DNA of 64,000 bases, from the NCBI GenBank assembly GCA_965651265.1, contig CBFGRV010000006.1, forward strand, positions 1 through 64,000. Direction: 5' to 3'. Made by a program: the position numbers and the translations under genes. This document shows, one piece after another, positions 16,901 to 25,045 of this stretch. The notes below the pieces were generated by a model, which saw only the letters and a program-made list of their open reading frames with translations, was not told where the DNA came from and did no database searches. Positions within the stretch are counted from its first letter, which is position 1; every line of letters begins with the position of its first letter. Source of the stretch: CBFGRV01 sp965651265. GTDB taxonomy: Bacteria > Bacteroidota > Rhodothermia > Rhodothermales > VXPQ01.

Positions 16901-18133
16901 CCCCTGCGGATTGACGCGGATGGGCGACTCCTTGATAGGAAATCCGACATCCAGCGATTGAACGTACCGCTGGCTCTTGTCGATATGATAGTACGCCATG
17001 ACGGCCTCGAATCGATCGTCGGCGCGCGTATAGGTGAAGGCGTCAGGCGCCGCTTCGGCCGGAGGTGTGTAGGCACTCGAGGAACCGTCTACGATGACGA
17101 AGGGCCCCTGGAGACGATAGAGCTGATCGGGGCCCTGGGCAATATCCCGCAAGGTGACGGTAAAGAGCTGATTGGTCAGGACGTCGAGGTCGGCGTCGTT
17201 GTTGTCCACGAAGGCGCCGCCGTACTCCACGCCCGCGGACGACACCGGGTCCGGGTCGAACACCCAGCCCATGCCGTCGACCATCTGGACGGCGGTGGTC
17301 GACGCGTCCTGCCCGGGCATCGCCGACGTCGACGGCGCGCCAATTACGGCCGGCGTAGGCTCAGCAGCAAGGAGCGCATCGAGCTCTTCTCTACTGATGA
17401 AGCCGTCCGAGTGCAGCGTGATGTCGAGCATGCGGATTATTTCGCCGGTGCGGGCGTCGACGAGCACCTCGTACTCGATGGGCAGCGCATCCAACCGGGC
17501 CGTCATCTGCCAGGCCAGTCGAGGAGGCTTGGAGGGATAGGCGACGAGCTCCGGTTCGGAGACGTGGAGACCGCGCTCGGAAGCCGTCTGAACGATGCGG
17601 ATGGCGCGGGATGCCCCAATGACCGGGCGCGGATCGAAATCGGCTACCGTATCCAGGTGCGGCTCGTAGCCGTTGATGACCATCGTCGGCTGACCGGTGC
17701 GGTCGAGACTCACCTTGATCCGGCGGCCATATACCGGGACCCCGGCGAGGGTCTGACGGAGCGCGACGTGCCGCGTGTATCGGCCTTCCACGACCCGCTC
17801 GACGCGCAGGTGCTCATCCGGGCGCCGCACACCGTACTCCTCGGCCGACCGGGCGATGTGGCTCAGCGCCGCGGCGCCCGAGCCGAGTCCCGCCGGCACG
17901 CGATCGTCGATCCGGTATCGCGCACGCCAGACGCCGGCTTGCCGGTCGAGGCGCCCCTGAGACAGCCGGTAGGTCGGAAAATCCAGTAGCGTATCGGTCG
18001 AGATCACGCGATCGCGCAGGTCGGCCCGGAGCATCTCGATGGCGGCATCGCGCAGGGTGATCTGCTGCGCCGTGGCTGACTGCGCAAGAGATAGAAGGAG
18101 AGCCGTCAGGGCAAAAGCCAGAACCCTGGACAT
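13982..18133 (-). CDS. Secreted M36-like metallopeptidase with type IX secretion sorting domain
   Basis: A 1383-residue exported protein. Order of parts: signal peptide (1-22); propeptide region with an FTP-like stretch and a PepSY-like stretch ending near LVDARTGEIIRM (about 95-240); metallopeptidase domain with zinc motif HEYAH at 444-448 and third ligand in EGWSD at 470-474, the arrangement of fungalysins (M36); Ig-like and MAM-like beta domains, two of which carry a DGGxTW motif (about 650-1290); and a C-terminal sorting domain of about 85 residues with NFPDPV, ISIYDMLGR-like and AGAYL-like blocks. It should cross the outer membrane by type IX secretion and be anchored or released with loss of the tail. 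Substrate unknown. No Shine-Dalgarno sequence is visible. Confidence 0.85.
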   Translation of the reverse strand: MSRVLAFALTALLLSLAQSATAQQITLRDAAIEMLRADLRDRVISTDTLLDFPTYRLSQGRLDRQAGVWRARYRIDDRVPAGLGSGAAALSHIARSAEEYGVRRPDEHLRVERVVEGRYTRHVALRQTLAGVPVYGRRIKVSLDRTGQPTMVINGYEPHLDTVADFDPRPVIGASRAIRIVQTASERGLHVSEPELVAYPSKPPRLAWQMTARLDALPIEYEVLVDARTGEIIRMLDITLHSDGFISREELDALLAAEPTPAVIGAPSTSAMPGQDASTTAVQMVDGMGWVFDPDPVSSAGVEYGGAFVDNNDADLDVLTNQLFTVTLRDIAQGPDQLYRLQGPFVIVDGSSSAYTPPAEAAPDAFTYTRADDRFEAVMAYYHIDKSQRYVQSLDVGFPIKESPIRVNPQGRSDDESNYSPSENLIRLGTGGIDDAEDADVIWHEYAHALLYDTAPDIPLGNTEGGAFHEGWSDYWAASYSRYLSEEDEQIPPHNWRRLFNWDGNNGCWMGRDVDHPGRYPNDLYYPTEGCVGARYQEGLLWATTLMDIYPLVGRNVIDRLSLASHAYLGAPFSFTDAAEALIQADYDLYGGEHTSILIEQLSARGYIDEGSYGPVISHEPLPHTEQIEGTVSIEVTAIASTAAVDSVIVHYGLEGLLSGRAVLEHESGDLYTGELQLPGEAGTVSYYIMAIDEEGRRRVLPVGAPAELFSFDIGPDLIAPTIVHDPLQQISVIGWPVDLYAEVHDNLEVDSVWVEFVIEVADGTVAGNDAFGLTYDNELYVGRFPDDAGPIEEGGVVSYRIVAQDAAASPNTTILPESGMFRVPFVEQGVLRVFDFEGIVQGEEATGVWERGEPTFGLEVAWSGSRVWATDPDDAYPAGAQRSTLTLPEMNLAAFDEVYLIFWHWYDFEHDGVQAPATFYSGAALWDGGNIKVSTDGGETWIVANPLDGYSGIVSSAYGNPLAGEEAFGGYSFGWRRVIVPLPGAESVRIRFDFGTDQGNQQQSKFFAGWYIDDVMITTILPDDSTPPEALHVPEALIVRTQTEQDPPFITVEALDDTGIEAVLSEFVVISDGIEYNGSTRLAMAETDPRVFTGPVTPFGSFAPGDQIRYTILIRDFDGNEVRYGDPFLVEYRSESMMQALTSATSTGAWARQGAGWRVATTGGSATSSLIIQPFVLPENAESTDFILEHSYRLGDGLGGNVKLSIDGGRTWSVLEPASGYPALLSSDHPMRGEAVFSDSSGARTSTFDLSAYGGQEIRLRLDLAHPRELAAGESWTIQSAAFRSLSADPEVTTVYDLKLHANFPDPVVHRTTITYSIPERMPVRLSIYDMLGRRVSILRHANHDAGIYTLTFEPDGLAAGAYLIFMETPNGTQTEPMVVLR

Positions 18134-18277
18134 GTCCGAGAAAGGAATGCGATCCGATTGGCACGCTCGACCCGGCAGCGGGCAACTTCGATGCCCACTG
18201 CGAGCGCGACGCCCATCCAGCGGAATCGGATCCGCGTCTATGTTAGCCGGCCGGATGCGTCTGCACGCTCGACCCGA

Positions 18278-19447
18278 TTACGCAAGCTGTCGCGTAGCTT
18301 CCTTAAGGGCTTCAACGTGGTCAAGAGCCTCCCACGTAAACTCGGCGCGGCCGAAATGTCCGTAGACGGACGTGGGACGGTAGCGGGGCTTCATGAGATC
18401 GAGCCGCTGAATGATGGCGGCGGGCCTCAAGTCGAACGTCTCGCGGACGGCGCGCACGAGCTGATGATCAGGGAGCACGCCCGTGCCGTTCGTCTGCACG
18501 TCGATGGAGACTGGCTCGGCCACGCCGATCGCGTAGGCCAGCTGAACCTCGACTTCCTCGGCCAGCTCGGCGGCGACGATGTTTTTGGCGACGTGCCGCG
18601 CGGCGTATGCAGCCGACCGATCAACCTTAGACGGATCCTTGCCGCTGAAGGCTCCACCACCATGCGCACCCTTGCCGCCGTATGTATCTACAATGATCTT
18701 TCGGCCCGTGAGACCCGTATCGCCATGCGGCCCGCCAATCACGAAACGGCCTGTGGGATTCACGTGCAGAATGAGATCATCATCGATCAAACTCTCATCG
18801 ATCGCGCGGGGAAGCAGGTACTGCTGCACATCCTGCCGAATCTCTTCCAGGGTGACGTCCTCGGAGTGCTGCGTCGAGATTACGATGGTGTGGATGCGGC
18901 GGGGCGTGCGCCGGTCGTCTTCATACTCGATGGTCACCTGGCTCTTGGAATCCGGCCGGAGGTAAGGCATCAGCTCCGTGTTCTTCCGGATGTTGGCCAG
19001 CTCGCGGACGAGCGCGTGGGCGTACGTTATGGGCATCGGCATCAGCTCGGGCGTCTCGCGGCAGGCATAGCCGAACATCATCCCCTGGTCGCCGGCGCCC
19101 TGGTCCGTGTGCAGTCCGGCATCCTGATCGACTCCCTGCTTGATGTCGGGGCTCTGTTCGTGAATCGAGCTGAGAACGCCGCATGAGTCGGCATCGAACC
19201 GAAGCGACGGATCCGTGTAACCGATGTCACGGATGACCTCGCGTGCGATGGACTGGACGTCGACGTACGCCTTCGTCGTGACTTCTCCGGAGAGCACGAC
19301 GAGCCCCGTCGTAACGAGAGTCTCGACGGCCACGCGGCTCCGCGGATCCTGCTCGAGCAACGCATCCAGAATGGCGTCAGAAATCTGGTCGGCGACTTTA
19401 TCGGGATGTCCTTCGGAGACGGACTCGGACGTGAACAGATAGGACAT
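18278..19447 (-). CDS. metK: S-adenosylmethionine synthetase
   Basis: Makes S-adenosylmethionine from methionine and ATP in the cytoplasm. The 389-residue product has the hallmark SEGHPDKVADQISDA block (11-25), the nucleotide-binding GAGDQGMMFGYA hexapeptide region, and the phosphate loop GGGAFSGKDPSKVDRS. Length is normal (about 385-395). The start at 19447 gives the standard MSYLFTSES N-terminus; the open frame continues upstream without similarity. The 464-nt region ahead of it is shared with acpP. I found no recognisable SAM riboswitch there. The secreted peptidase and ahcY follow on the same strand. Confidence 0.96.
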   Translation of the reverse strand: MSYLFTSESVSEGHPDKVADQISDAILDALLEQDPRSRVAVETLVTTGLVVLSGEVTTKAYVDVQSIAREVIRDIGYTDPSLRFDADSCGVLSSIHEQSPDIKQGVDQDAGLHTDQGAGDQGMMFGYACRETPELMPMPITYAHALVRELANIRKNTELMPYLRPDSKSQVTIEYEDDRRTPRRIHTIVISTQHSEDVTLEEIRQDVQQYLLPRAIDESLIDDDLILHVNPTGRFVIGGPHGDTGLTGRKIIVDTYGGKGAHGGGAFSGKDPSKVDRSAAYAARHVAKNIVAAELAEEVEVQLAYAIGVAEPVSIDVQTNGTGVLPDHQLVRAVRETFDLRPAAIIQRLDLMKPRYRPTSVYGHFGRAEFTWEALDHVEALKEATRQLA

Positions 19448-19911
19448 TACGTTGGAGGTTACAAAGGAAAGGTGAGGAGAAAGCCGCCACCCGCGATAAT
19501 GCCTCGAGGTGAGAGCCGGCAAAGTGCGTTCGAACGTCGGCCGGGTAAGATAGATTCGCGATGGTTTATACTCAATGCACTTGAGAACGCAATACGGGGC
19601 CGCTAAGGAGCTCGAGACAGAGAGCGTAACAGAGAAAAGCGTTTTTTGGGCTCGGCGGCCTGGTCTTATTCGCACATCCTTAACGCTTGGTGGGATCAAA
19701 CTGACGCTCAACCCGCGTTGATCTACCGCCCCGGTAGGACGCCCCTCGTGGCGCCGGCCGGTGGCATGAGGCACGCACCATGGTTGAAATTGATTCTGCA
19801 CGGGTGCTGCCGTAGTTTTTCAGGATCACACGAATTGAGAATTATTCTCGGACGCGTCGGCGGCACTCGGAGCTGTCGACGCACCTTTATCGCAACACCA
19901 GGAGGCTAAGC
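19448..19911. other. Intergenic region between metK and acpP
   Basis: 464 nt without a credible gene. The right part holds the predicted acpP promoter (19790-19820) and the acpP ribosome site (AGGAGG at 19901-19906). The left part is the metK leader, in which no riboswitch, hairpin terminator or repeat could be recognised by eye. Confidence 0.6.
19790..19820 (+). promoter_or_regulatory. Predicted sigma-A promoter of acpP-fabF
   Basis: TTG at 19790-19792, exactly 20 nt, then TAGTTTTT at 19813-19820, one mismatch from TAnnTTTG. It leaves a leader of about 85 nt before acpP. Confidence 0.45.
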
Positions 19912-20151
19912 ATGGCGAACGATCTCGAAGCGAAAGTCACGTCTATCATCGTCGAGAAACTCGGCGTGGAGGAATCAGACGTAACCCGCGACGCTTCGTT
20001 TACGAACGACCTTGGGGCCGATTCTCTCGACACCGTGGAGCTCATCATGGAATTCGAGAAGGAATTTGACATCACGATTCCCGACGAAGACGCCGAGCGA
20101 ATCTCGACGGTCGGCGACGCCATCGACTATCTCCAGCAGAAGACCTCGTAG
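19912..20151 (+). CDS. acpP: Acyl carrier protein
   Basis: Carries growing acyl chains as thioesters on a 4'-phosphopantetheine arm during fatty acid synthesis. The 79-residue, strongly acidic protein has the DSLD motif with the modified Ser38 and the usual four-helix pattern (VELIMEFEKEFDI after the serine). A perfect AGGAGG lies 6 nt before the ATG, one of the strongest ribosome sites in the window, in keeping with high expression. fabF follows 68 nt downstream and is presumably cotranscribed. Confidence 0.97.
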   Translation: MANDLEAKVTSIIVEKLGVEESDVTRDASFTNDLGADSLDTVELIMEFEKEFDITIPDEDAERISTVGDAIDYLQQKTS

Positions 20152-20219
20152 CTGGTCCCCCCCGCCCGATCCACGCCTGGGTCGGGCATTTTGCCCTTCT
20201 GCCGAAATCCCACCCCACC

Positions 20220-21473
20220 ATGCAGAGCGGACGAAGAGTCGTCGTTACCGGAATGGGTGCGCTCACCCCCCTGGGTCTGACGGTCGAGAGTTTCTGGGAC
20301 GGCATGATGCGCTCCGTCAGCGGTGCGGCGCCGATCACCTATTTCGATACCGAGCCGTTCGACACCAAGTTCGCCTGCGAGCTCAAAGAGTTCGACCCAA
20401 CGGACTACCTCGACAAGAAAGTTGTGCGCCGGCTGGATCGCTTCGCGCAATACGCCCTGGTGGTTGCCCAGCAGGCCGTGGCCGATGCGGGGCTGGATGG
20501 GGATCTGAGTCAGGAGGTTCGCGATCGAACCGGCGTCATTTTCGGCAGCGGGATCGGGGGACTTCAGACATTCCAGGATCAGACGGCCAACTACCTGGAG
20601 AATGGCGCACGCCGCATCTCACCTTTCTTCATCCCGATGATGATCCCGGATATCGCCAGCGGCCACATCTCGATGCAGTATGGCTTTCGCGGCCCGAACT
20701 ACTGTATCGTTTCTGCGTGCGCCACGGGCAATAACAACATCGGGGATGCCTTCCTGCTCATCCAGCGCGGACAGGCCGATCTGATTCTATCCGGCGGCAG
20801 TGAGGCCAGCATCACGGAGCTGGGCGTAGGCGGCTTCAATGCGCTGAAGGCCCTCTCGACGCGAAACGACGACCCCGAGCGGGCCAGCCGGCCATTCGAT
20901 GCCACCCGCGACGGCTTCGTGCTGGGTGAGGGAGGCGGATGCATCGTGCTCGAAGAGCTCGAGCATGCCAGAAGGCGCGGCGCCCGCATCTACGCGGAAA
21001 TCATCGGTGTCGGGATGTCGGCGGACGCCTATCACATTACCGCGCCCGATCCCGAAGGCACGGGGGCCGCACTCGCCATGCAGTCGCTCCTGCGAGATGC
21101 CGACATCGCACCCGAGGAAGTCGACTACCTCAACATGCACGGCACCTCGACGCCCCTCGGCGACGTGGCCGAAACGAAGGCCATCAAGCGCGTCTTCGGC
21201 GAGCATGCCTACCGGATGAACCTGTCGTCGACGAAGAGCATGACGGGGCACCTGCTCGGTGCGGCCGGTGCCGTGGAGGCCATCGCCGCCATCCTGGCCA
21301 TCGTGCACAATCGCATCCCGCCGACCATCAATTTCGAGCACCCGGATGAGGAGTGCGACCTGAACTATACGTTCAACGTGCCGCAGGAGCGCGAGGTCAC
21401 TGTGGCGATGAGCAACGCGTTCGGGTTCGGCGGCCACAACACGAGTGTGGCCTTCCGGAGGTTCGAGGAGTGA
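20220..21473 (+). CDS. fabF: Beta-ketoacyl-ACP synthase II
   Basis: Condenses malonyl-ACP with acyl-ACP in type II fatty acid elongation. The 417-residue thiolase-fold enzyme has the catalytic triad of the KAS I/II group: Cys167 in VSACATG, His308 in MHGTSTPLGD and His344 in MTGHLLGAAG, plus the C-terminal NAFGFGGHN loop. Length is typical (about 412). It stands directly behind acpP, the usual arrangement. RNase III, which often follows in other bacteria, is absent; a DUF721 gene on the other strand converges with it 27 nt away. Confidence 0.96.
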   Translation: MQSGRRVVVTGMGALTPLGLTVESFWDGMMRSVSGAAPITYFDTEPFDTKFACELKEFDPTDYLDKKVVRRLDRFAQYALVVAQQAVADAGLDGDLSQEVRDRTGVIFGSGIGGLQTFQDQTANYLENGARRISPFFIPMMIPDIASGHISMQYGFRGPNYCIVSACATGNNNIGDAFLLIQRGQADLILSGGSEASITELGVGGFNALKALSTRNDDPERASRPFDATRDGFVLGEGGGCIVLEELEHARRRGARIYAEIIGVGMSADAYHITAPDPEGTGAALAMQSLLRDADIAPEEVDYLNMHGTSTPLGDVAETKAIKRVFGEHAYRMNLSSTKSMTGHLLGAAGAVEAIAAILAIVHNRIPPTINFEHPDEECDLNYTFNVPQEREVTVAMSNAFGFGGHNTSVAFRRFEE

Positions 21474-21500
21474 TTGATCCGGCCAGATGAGCCGCGAAGA

Positions 21501-21779
21501 CTAGCGGAAGAGGATCTCGTCGACCACTTCCCGGCCGAGCTCCAGGTTGAGCCGATCTCGAAGCGTCGTCCGTTGCATATGCAACTGTTGCCGGCGCACC
21601 GCGCTGGTAATCTTGACGAAGAGCTTCTTGCCGTGAATCCACGCCGACTCCGTGTAGGCGTTGATTTCGGGGCCGGCGATCATCGCCCACGTCTCGACTA
21701 CGGTCGCCTCATCGAGCTCGTGCCGGATACCGAGCTTGTCGAATAGGTCGTTGAGAATGTCGCCGAGGCGGCGCGCCAT
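21501..21779 (-). CDS. DUF721 domain-containing protein
   Basis: A 92-residue protein of the DUF721 (DciA-like) family. The motif order LGDILNDLFDKLGI, ETWAMIAGPEINAYTES, LFVKITSAVRRQQLHMQR and LNLELGREVVDEILFR is that of small bacterial members often found near recF/gyrB or in Bacteroidota operons. Some relatives (DciA) help load the replicative helicase DnaB, so such a role is conceivable here, where dnaB has no visible loader next to it. The start at 21779 was chosen because the conserved helix begins at once; the frame remains open far upstream inside the neighbouring transporter region. It is downstream of the MFS gene on the same strand. Confidence 0.78.
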   Translation of the reverse strand: MARRLGDILNDLFDKLGIRHELDEATVVETWAMIAGPEINAYTESAWIHGKKLFVKITSAVRRQQLHMQRTTLRDRLNLELGREVVDEILFR

Positions 21780-21820
21780 GAGGTTGCTGGTTATTGGTTG
21801 GGCGATTTCAACGGACAGGG

Positions 21821-23155
21821 CTACTCTGCCGTGAGCTCGACGGTCGTGGGGGTCGCGGCTTCCGCGCTCTCGCCAACGGGCTGCTCGCCGGGCTCGGGAA
21901 GCTTCCAGGCGACGAGGATGGCCATCAGCAGTATCGCGATCGCACCCATTACCGTATTGCTCACATAGCCGAACCGGGTGAAGGCCGGGCCGGCCAGTGC
22001 GCCGCTTATTCCGATGCCGATCTGCCCGATCGACACGGCGAGGCTCATCAGGATTCCGCGCTTCGCGTCGATGACCAGCGCCGTCAAGAGCGACTGCAAC
22101 GGGCTGATTCGCATCGCGACCATCACCATCGTAATGGAGAAGAGAAGGTACGCCATCCACATGTTCACGACCAGAAACGTCGTGAGCACCATGACGACGG
22201 CAAGGCCGAGACACGACCAGATGACGAGTGGCTTGCGCCCGATCCGATCGGAGAGCCGGCCCGCAATCGGTCCGGTGATGACGTTCGCCAGACCGCCGAC
22301 GAGAAACAACGTGGCGATGGCCTCACCAGTGATGCCGAGCGACTGCTCCAGCCAGGTCGGCAGGTAGACCACGTAGAGGCCGACGCTGAAGAACATCAAG
22401 AAGTAAGCGAGGGATGCCGCGCCCGTCTCCGGCTGCCTCAACAGCGCGATATAGTCGATCACCGCTCGCCTCACGGAGAGCCTCCGCTCGTCCAGCTGCA
22501 CGGGAGGCTGGGGGACGGCACGCCAGATCAGCACGAACGCCCCGCCCATCGTCACGGCGAAGACGAGAAACGGCCAGCGGAAGTTGAACCATTGCGCCAG
22601 CAGCGTGCCGAGCGGGATGCCGATAATCTGACCAACGGCGATGCCGCTCATGACCCAGCCGTTCGCCCATCCGCGACGATGGTACGGAAAATAGTCCCCG
22701 ACGTAGGCCACGGCCGCACCGCTCAGTGTTCCCCCTGCTGCCCCGGCGATCGCACGCACCGTCAGCAGTGAGAGAAACGTGTCGGCAATGCCGTGGAGCG
22801 CCAACGAGACCGACATGAAACCCGTCCCGATCAACAGAATGCGCCGCCGTCCGATCTTGTCGGAGATAGGGCCGGTCAGCAACGCAAAGATGCTCAGCAT
22901 CACCGCGTACGAGGTGATGAGCGTCCCGAGAAGGGCCTCCGGGACATGGAGCGACTCACCGATCCGAGGCAGGATCGGGGAGATTATGATCACCTGGCTG
23001 CTGGCGGAGAAGACCATCAGCCAGAGGGCAAACAGGATGAGGCGGTCGCTGGATCGAATCTGGGACGCAAAAGCTGTAAATGCACGACAAAGCCGCGCGC
23101 GTTGAACACATAGGCGTCGGATCAGCCGACACTTCCATATCGAGAGGGCTTTCAT
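21821..23155 (-). CDS. Major facilitator superfamily transporter
   Basis: A 444-residue inner-membrane protein with about twelve hydrophobic segments. The MFS signature between TM2 and TM3 is visible as GPISDKIGRRRILLIGTG (about residues 95-112) and its echo in the second half as GPIAGRLSDRIGRKPLVIW. The 35 residues before TM1 are rich in Arg and Cys and may be over-extended; a start nearer SSDRLILF is possible. The C-terminus is soluble and acidic. Overall it looks like a drug:proton antiporter-type member, but the substrate cannot be told. It is divergent from recJ. Confidence 0.85.
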   Translation of the reverse strand: MKALSIWKCRLIRRLCVQRARLCRAFTAFASQIRSSDRLILFALWLMVFSASSQVIIISPILPRIGESLHVPEALLGTLITSYAVMLSIFALLTGPISDKIGRRRILLIGTGFMSVSLALHGIADTFLSLLTVRAIAGAAGGTLSGAAVAYVGDYFPYHRRGWANGWVMSGIAVGQIIGIPLGTLLAQWFNFRWPFLVFAVTMGGAFVLIWRAVPQPPVQLDERRLSVRRAVIDYIALLRQPETGAASLAYFLMFFSVGLYVVYLPTWLEQSLGITGEAIATLFLVGGLANVITGPIAGRLSDRIGRKPLVIWSCLGLAVVMVLTTFLVVNMWMAYLLFSITMVMVAMRISPLQSLLTALVIDAKRGILMSLAVSIGQIGIGISGALAGPAFTRFGYVSNTVMGAIAILLMAILVAWKLPEPGEQPVGESAEAATPTTVELTAE

Positions 23156-23314
23156 CGGTTCCTTGCCGGTGCGAACGGTTACGAGTGACGGAGCGCGATG
23201 CGCCCTTATTCGATTGTAGCGACGTCAACCTCGACTGACACATAGCTGTCACCGGGCCGCTCTAGTCTTTAATTGAAACGCATTCGGAGCGAGTACGAGC
23301 TGAGACGCAGCTGA

Positions 23315-25045
23315 ATGAATTACCGGTGGATCCTACGGCCCTATGCACCGGACCCTCTGGTCGAGGAGGTTAGCCGATCGCTCAATGACCTCCCTAAGGC
23401 GCTGGCGCGTGCACTCGTCGTGCGCGGGATCGATTCGTTTGAACGAGCGCGGCATTTCTTCCGGCCGTCTCTCGACACCCTGCACGATCCGTTCTCGATG
23501 GCCGACATGGACTTGGCCGCGGCCCGCGTGGTGGAAGCGATCGAGCGGAGTGAACAGATCCTCGTTTATGGTGACTATGATGTGGATGGAACGACAGCAA
23601 CCGCGTTGCTCGTCTCTGCCCTCCGCTCGATGGGCGCGAAGGTCTCGTACTTCATTCCTGATCGCTTCGATGACGGATACGGACTGGGAACAAGCGGCAT
23701 GGATCGGGCCGCCGCCCGCGGGGCCGATCTGATCGTGGCGGTCGATTGCGGCGTCACATCGATTAAGGAGGCCGCCCATGCGCGAACCCTGGGTTTGGAT
23801 CTGATCGTGTGCGATCACCATACCCCTAAAGAGCAGCTCCCGGACTGTGCCGCCGTTCTGGATCCGAAAAGGAACGACTGCGACTATCCGTTCAAAGAGC
23901 TGTGTGGGTGCGCCGTCGCCTTCAAGCTCGTACAAGCCGTCCTCGCAAAGCTGGGCCGCTCGCCGGAGGAGGCGAATCAGTATCTGGATCTCGTCGCCGT
24001 CGCCACCGCAAGCGACATCGTGCCTGCTCAGGGAGAGAATCGCGTCTTGCTCTACTTCGGATTGCAGATGCTGCGGAGCACACGTCGGCCGGGTCTGCAA
24101 AAACTGGCAGAGCTGGCGGGGTTGGATCTCGCCACGGCATCCGCGAGCAATGTCGTGTTCACGATCGGGCCGCGGATCAACGCGGCCGGCCGCCTGAGCA
24201 GCGCCGAGAAAGCCGTCGAACTGCTGCTGGCCGATGACCTTGCCGCGGCCCACCATCTGGCCTCGGAGCTCGAGGGCCTCAACAAACGCCGGCGCGATCT
24301 CGATAGGGCGGTGCTAAAAGATGCCGAAAGCCTGGCCGAGCGTCAAATCACATCCGGTACCCGGCACAGCATCGTCCTCCATCGTGAGGATTGGCATCTC
24401 GGCGTACTTGGCATCGTCGCCAGCCGCCTTGTCGAGCGATTCTACAAGCCCGTCGTCCTCCTGGGCACGAGCAACGGCGTTGCGAAAGGCTCGGCCCGTT
24501 CCATTAATGGCGTCAATGTGTTCGACGCGCTCTGCGAGTGTCGTGACCTCCTCCTGGAATTCGGTGGACACGACTTTGCCGCCGGCATGTCGTTGGAGCC
24601 TGCAAATGTTGATCGATTCCAACGCCGCTTCGATGAAGCTGTCGCGCAGGCCATCACACCCGAGCTTCTGGATCCCGTCCTCCACATCGACGCCGTCGCC
24701 GACATCGACCACATCGATACGCGCTTCTGGGCCGTCTTGAAACAGTTCGCCCCGCATGGACCGATGAACGACCGCCCATTGTTTCAGTCGAACAGGCTCC
24801 GGCTCAGGGGTCGATGTGGAACGATCGGGCGCGACGGCAAGCACGTGAAGTTCGCCGTTGCGAACGGCTCGAACCGCAGTATGGAGGCCGTCGGCTTTGG
24901 TCTCGCTCACCGGCTTCCCCTACTCGAAAAGAGCGCACGAGAAGGCCTGCCGATAGATATCGCCTATAGCGTGCACGAAAACACATGGCGTGGGATAAGC
25001 CGGCTTCAGCTTCGGGTCGAGGACGTTCGGATCAGCCCGGCGTGA
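23315..25045 (+). CDS. recJ: Single-stranded-DNA-specific exonuclease RecJ
   Basis: A 5'-3' exonuclease acting on single strands in recombination and mismatch repair. The DHH phosphoesterase motifs are present in the 576-residue product: LVYGDYDVDGTTA (83-95), VAVDCGVTS (140-148), CDHHTP (165-170), and the DHHA1 glycine motif EFGGHDFAAG near residue 415. Length is normal (about 560-580). Its last 40 nt overlap, on the opposite strand, the end of the radical SAM gene. It is divergent from the MFS gene, with about 160 nt between them. Confidence 0.95.
   Translation: MNYRWILRPYAPDPLVEEVSRSLNDLPKALARALVVRGIDSFERARHFFRPSLDTLHDPFSMADMDLAAARVVEAIERSEQILVYGDYDVDGTTATALLVSALRSMGAKVSYFIPDRFDDGYGLGTSGMDRAAARGADLIVAVDCGVTSIKEAAHARTLGLDLIVCDHHTPKEQLPDCAAVLDPKRNDCDYPFKELCGCAVAFKLVQAVLAKLGRSPEEANQYLDLVAVATASDIVPAQGENRVLLYFGLQMLRSTRRPGLQKLAELAGLDLATASASNVVFTIGPRINAAGRLSSAEKAVELLLADDLAAAHHLASELEGLNKRRRDLDRAVLKDAESLAERQITSGTRHSIVLHREDWHLGVLGIVASRLVERFYKPVVLLGTSNGVAKGSARSINGVNVFDALCECRDLLLEFGGHDFAAGMSLEPANVDRFQRRFDEAVAQAITPELLDPVLHIDAVADIDHIDTRFWAVLKQFAPHGPMNDRPLFQSNRLRLRGRCGTIGRDGKHVKFAVANGSNRSMEAVGFGLAHRLPLLEKSAREGLPIDIAYSVHENTWRGISRLQLRVEDVRISPA

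Noticed and set aside
19448..19911. SAM or SAH riboswitch in the metK leader
   Set aside because: No conserved stem or core of the SAM-I, SAM-II, SAM-IV or SAH type could be traced by eye.
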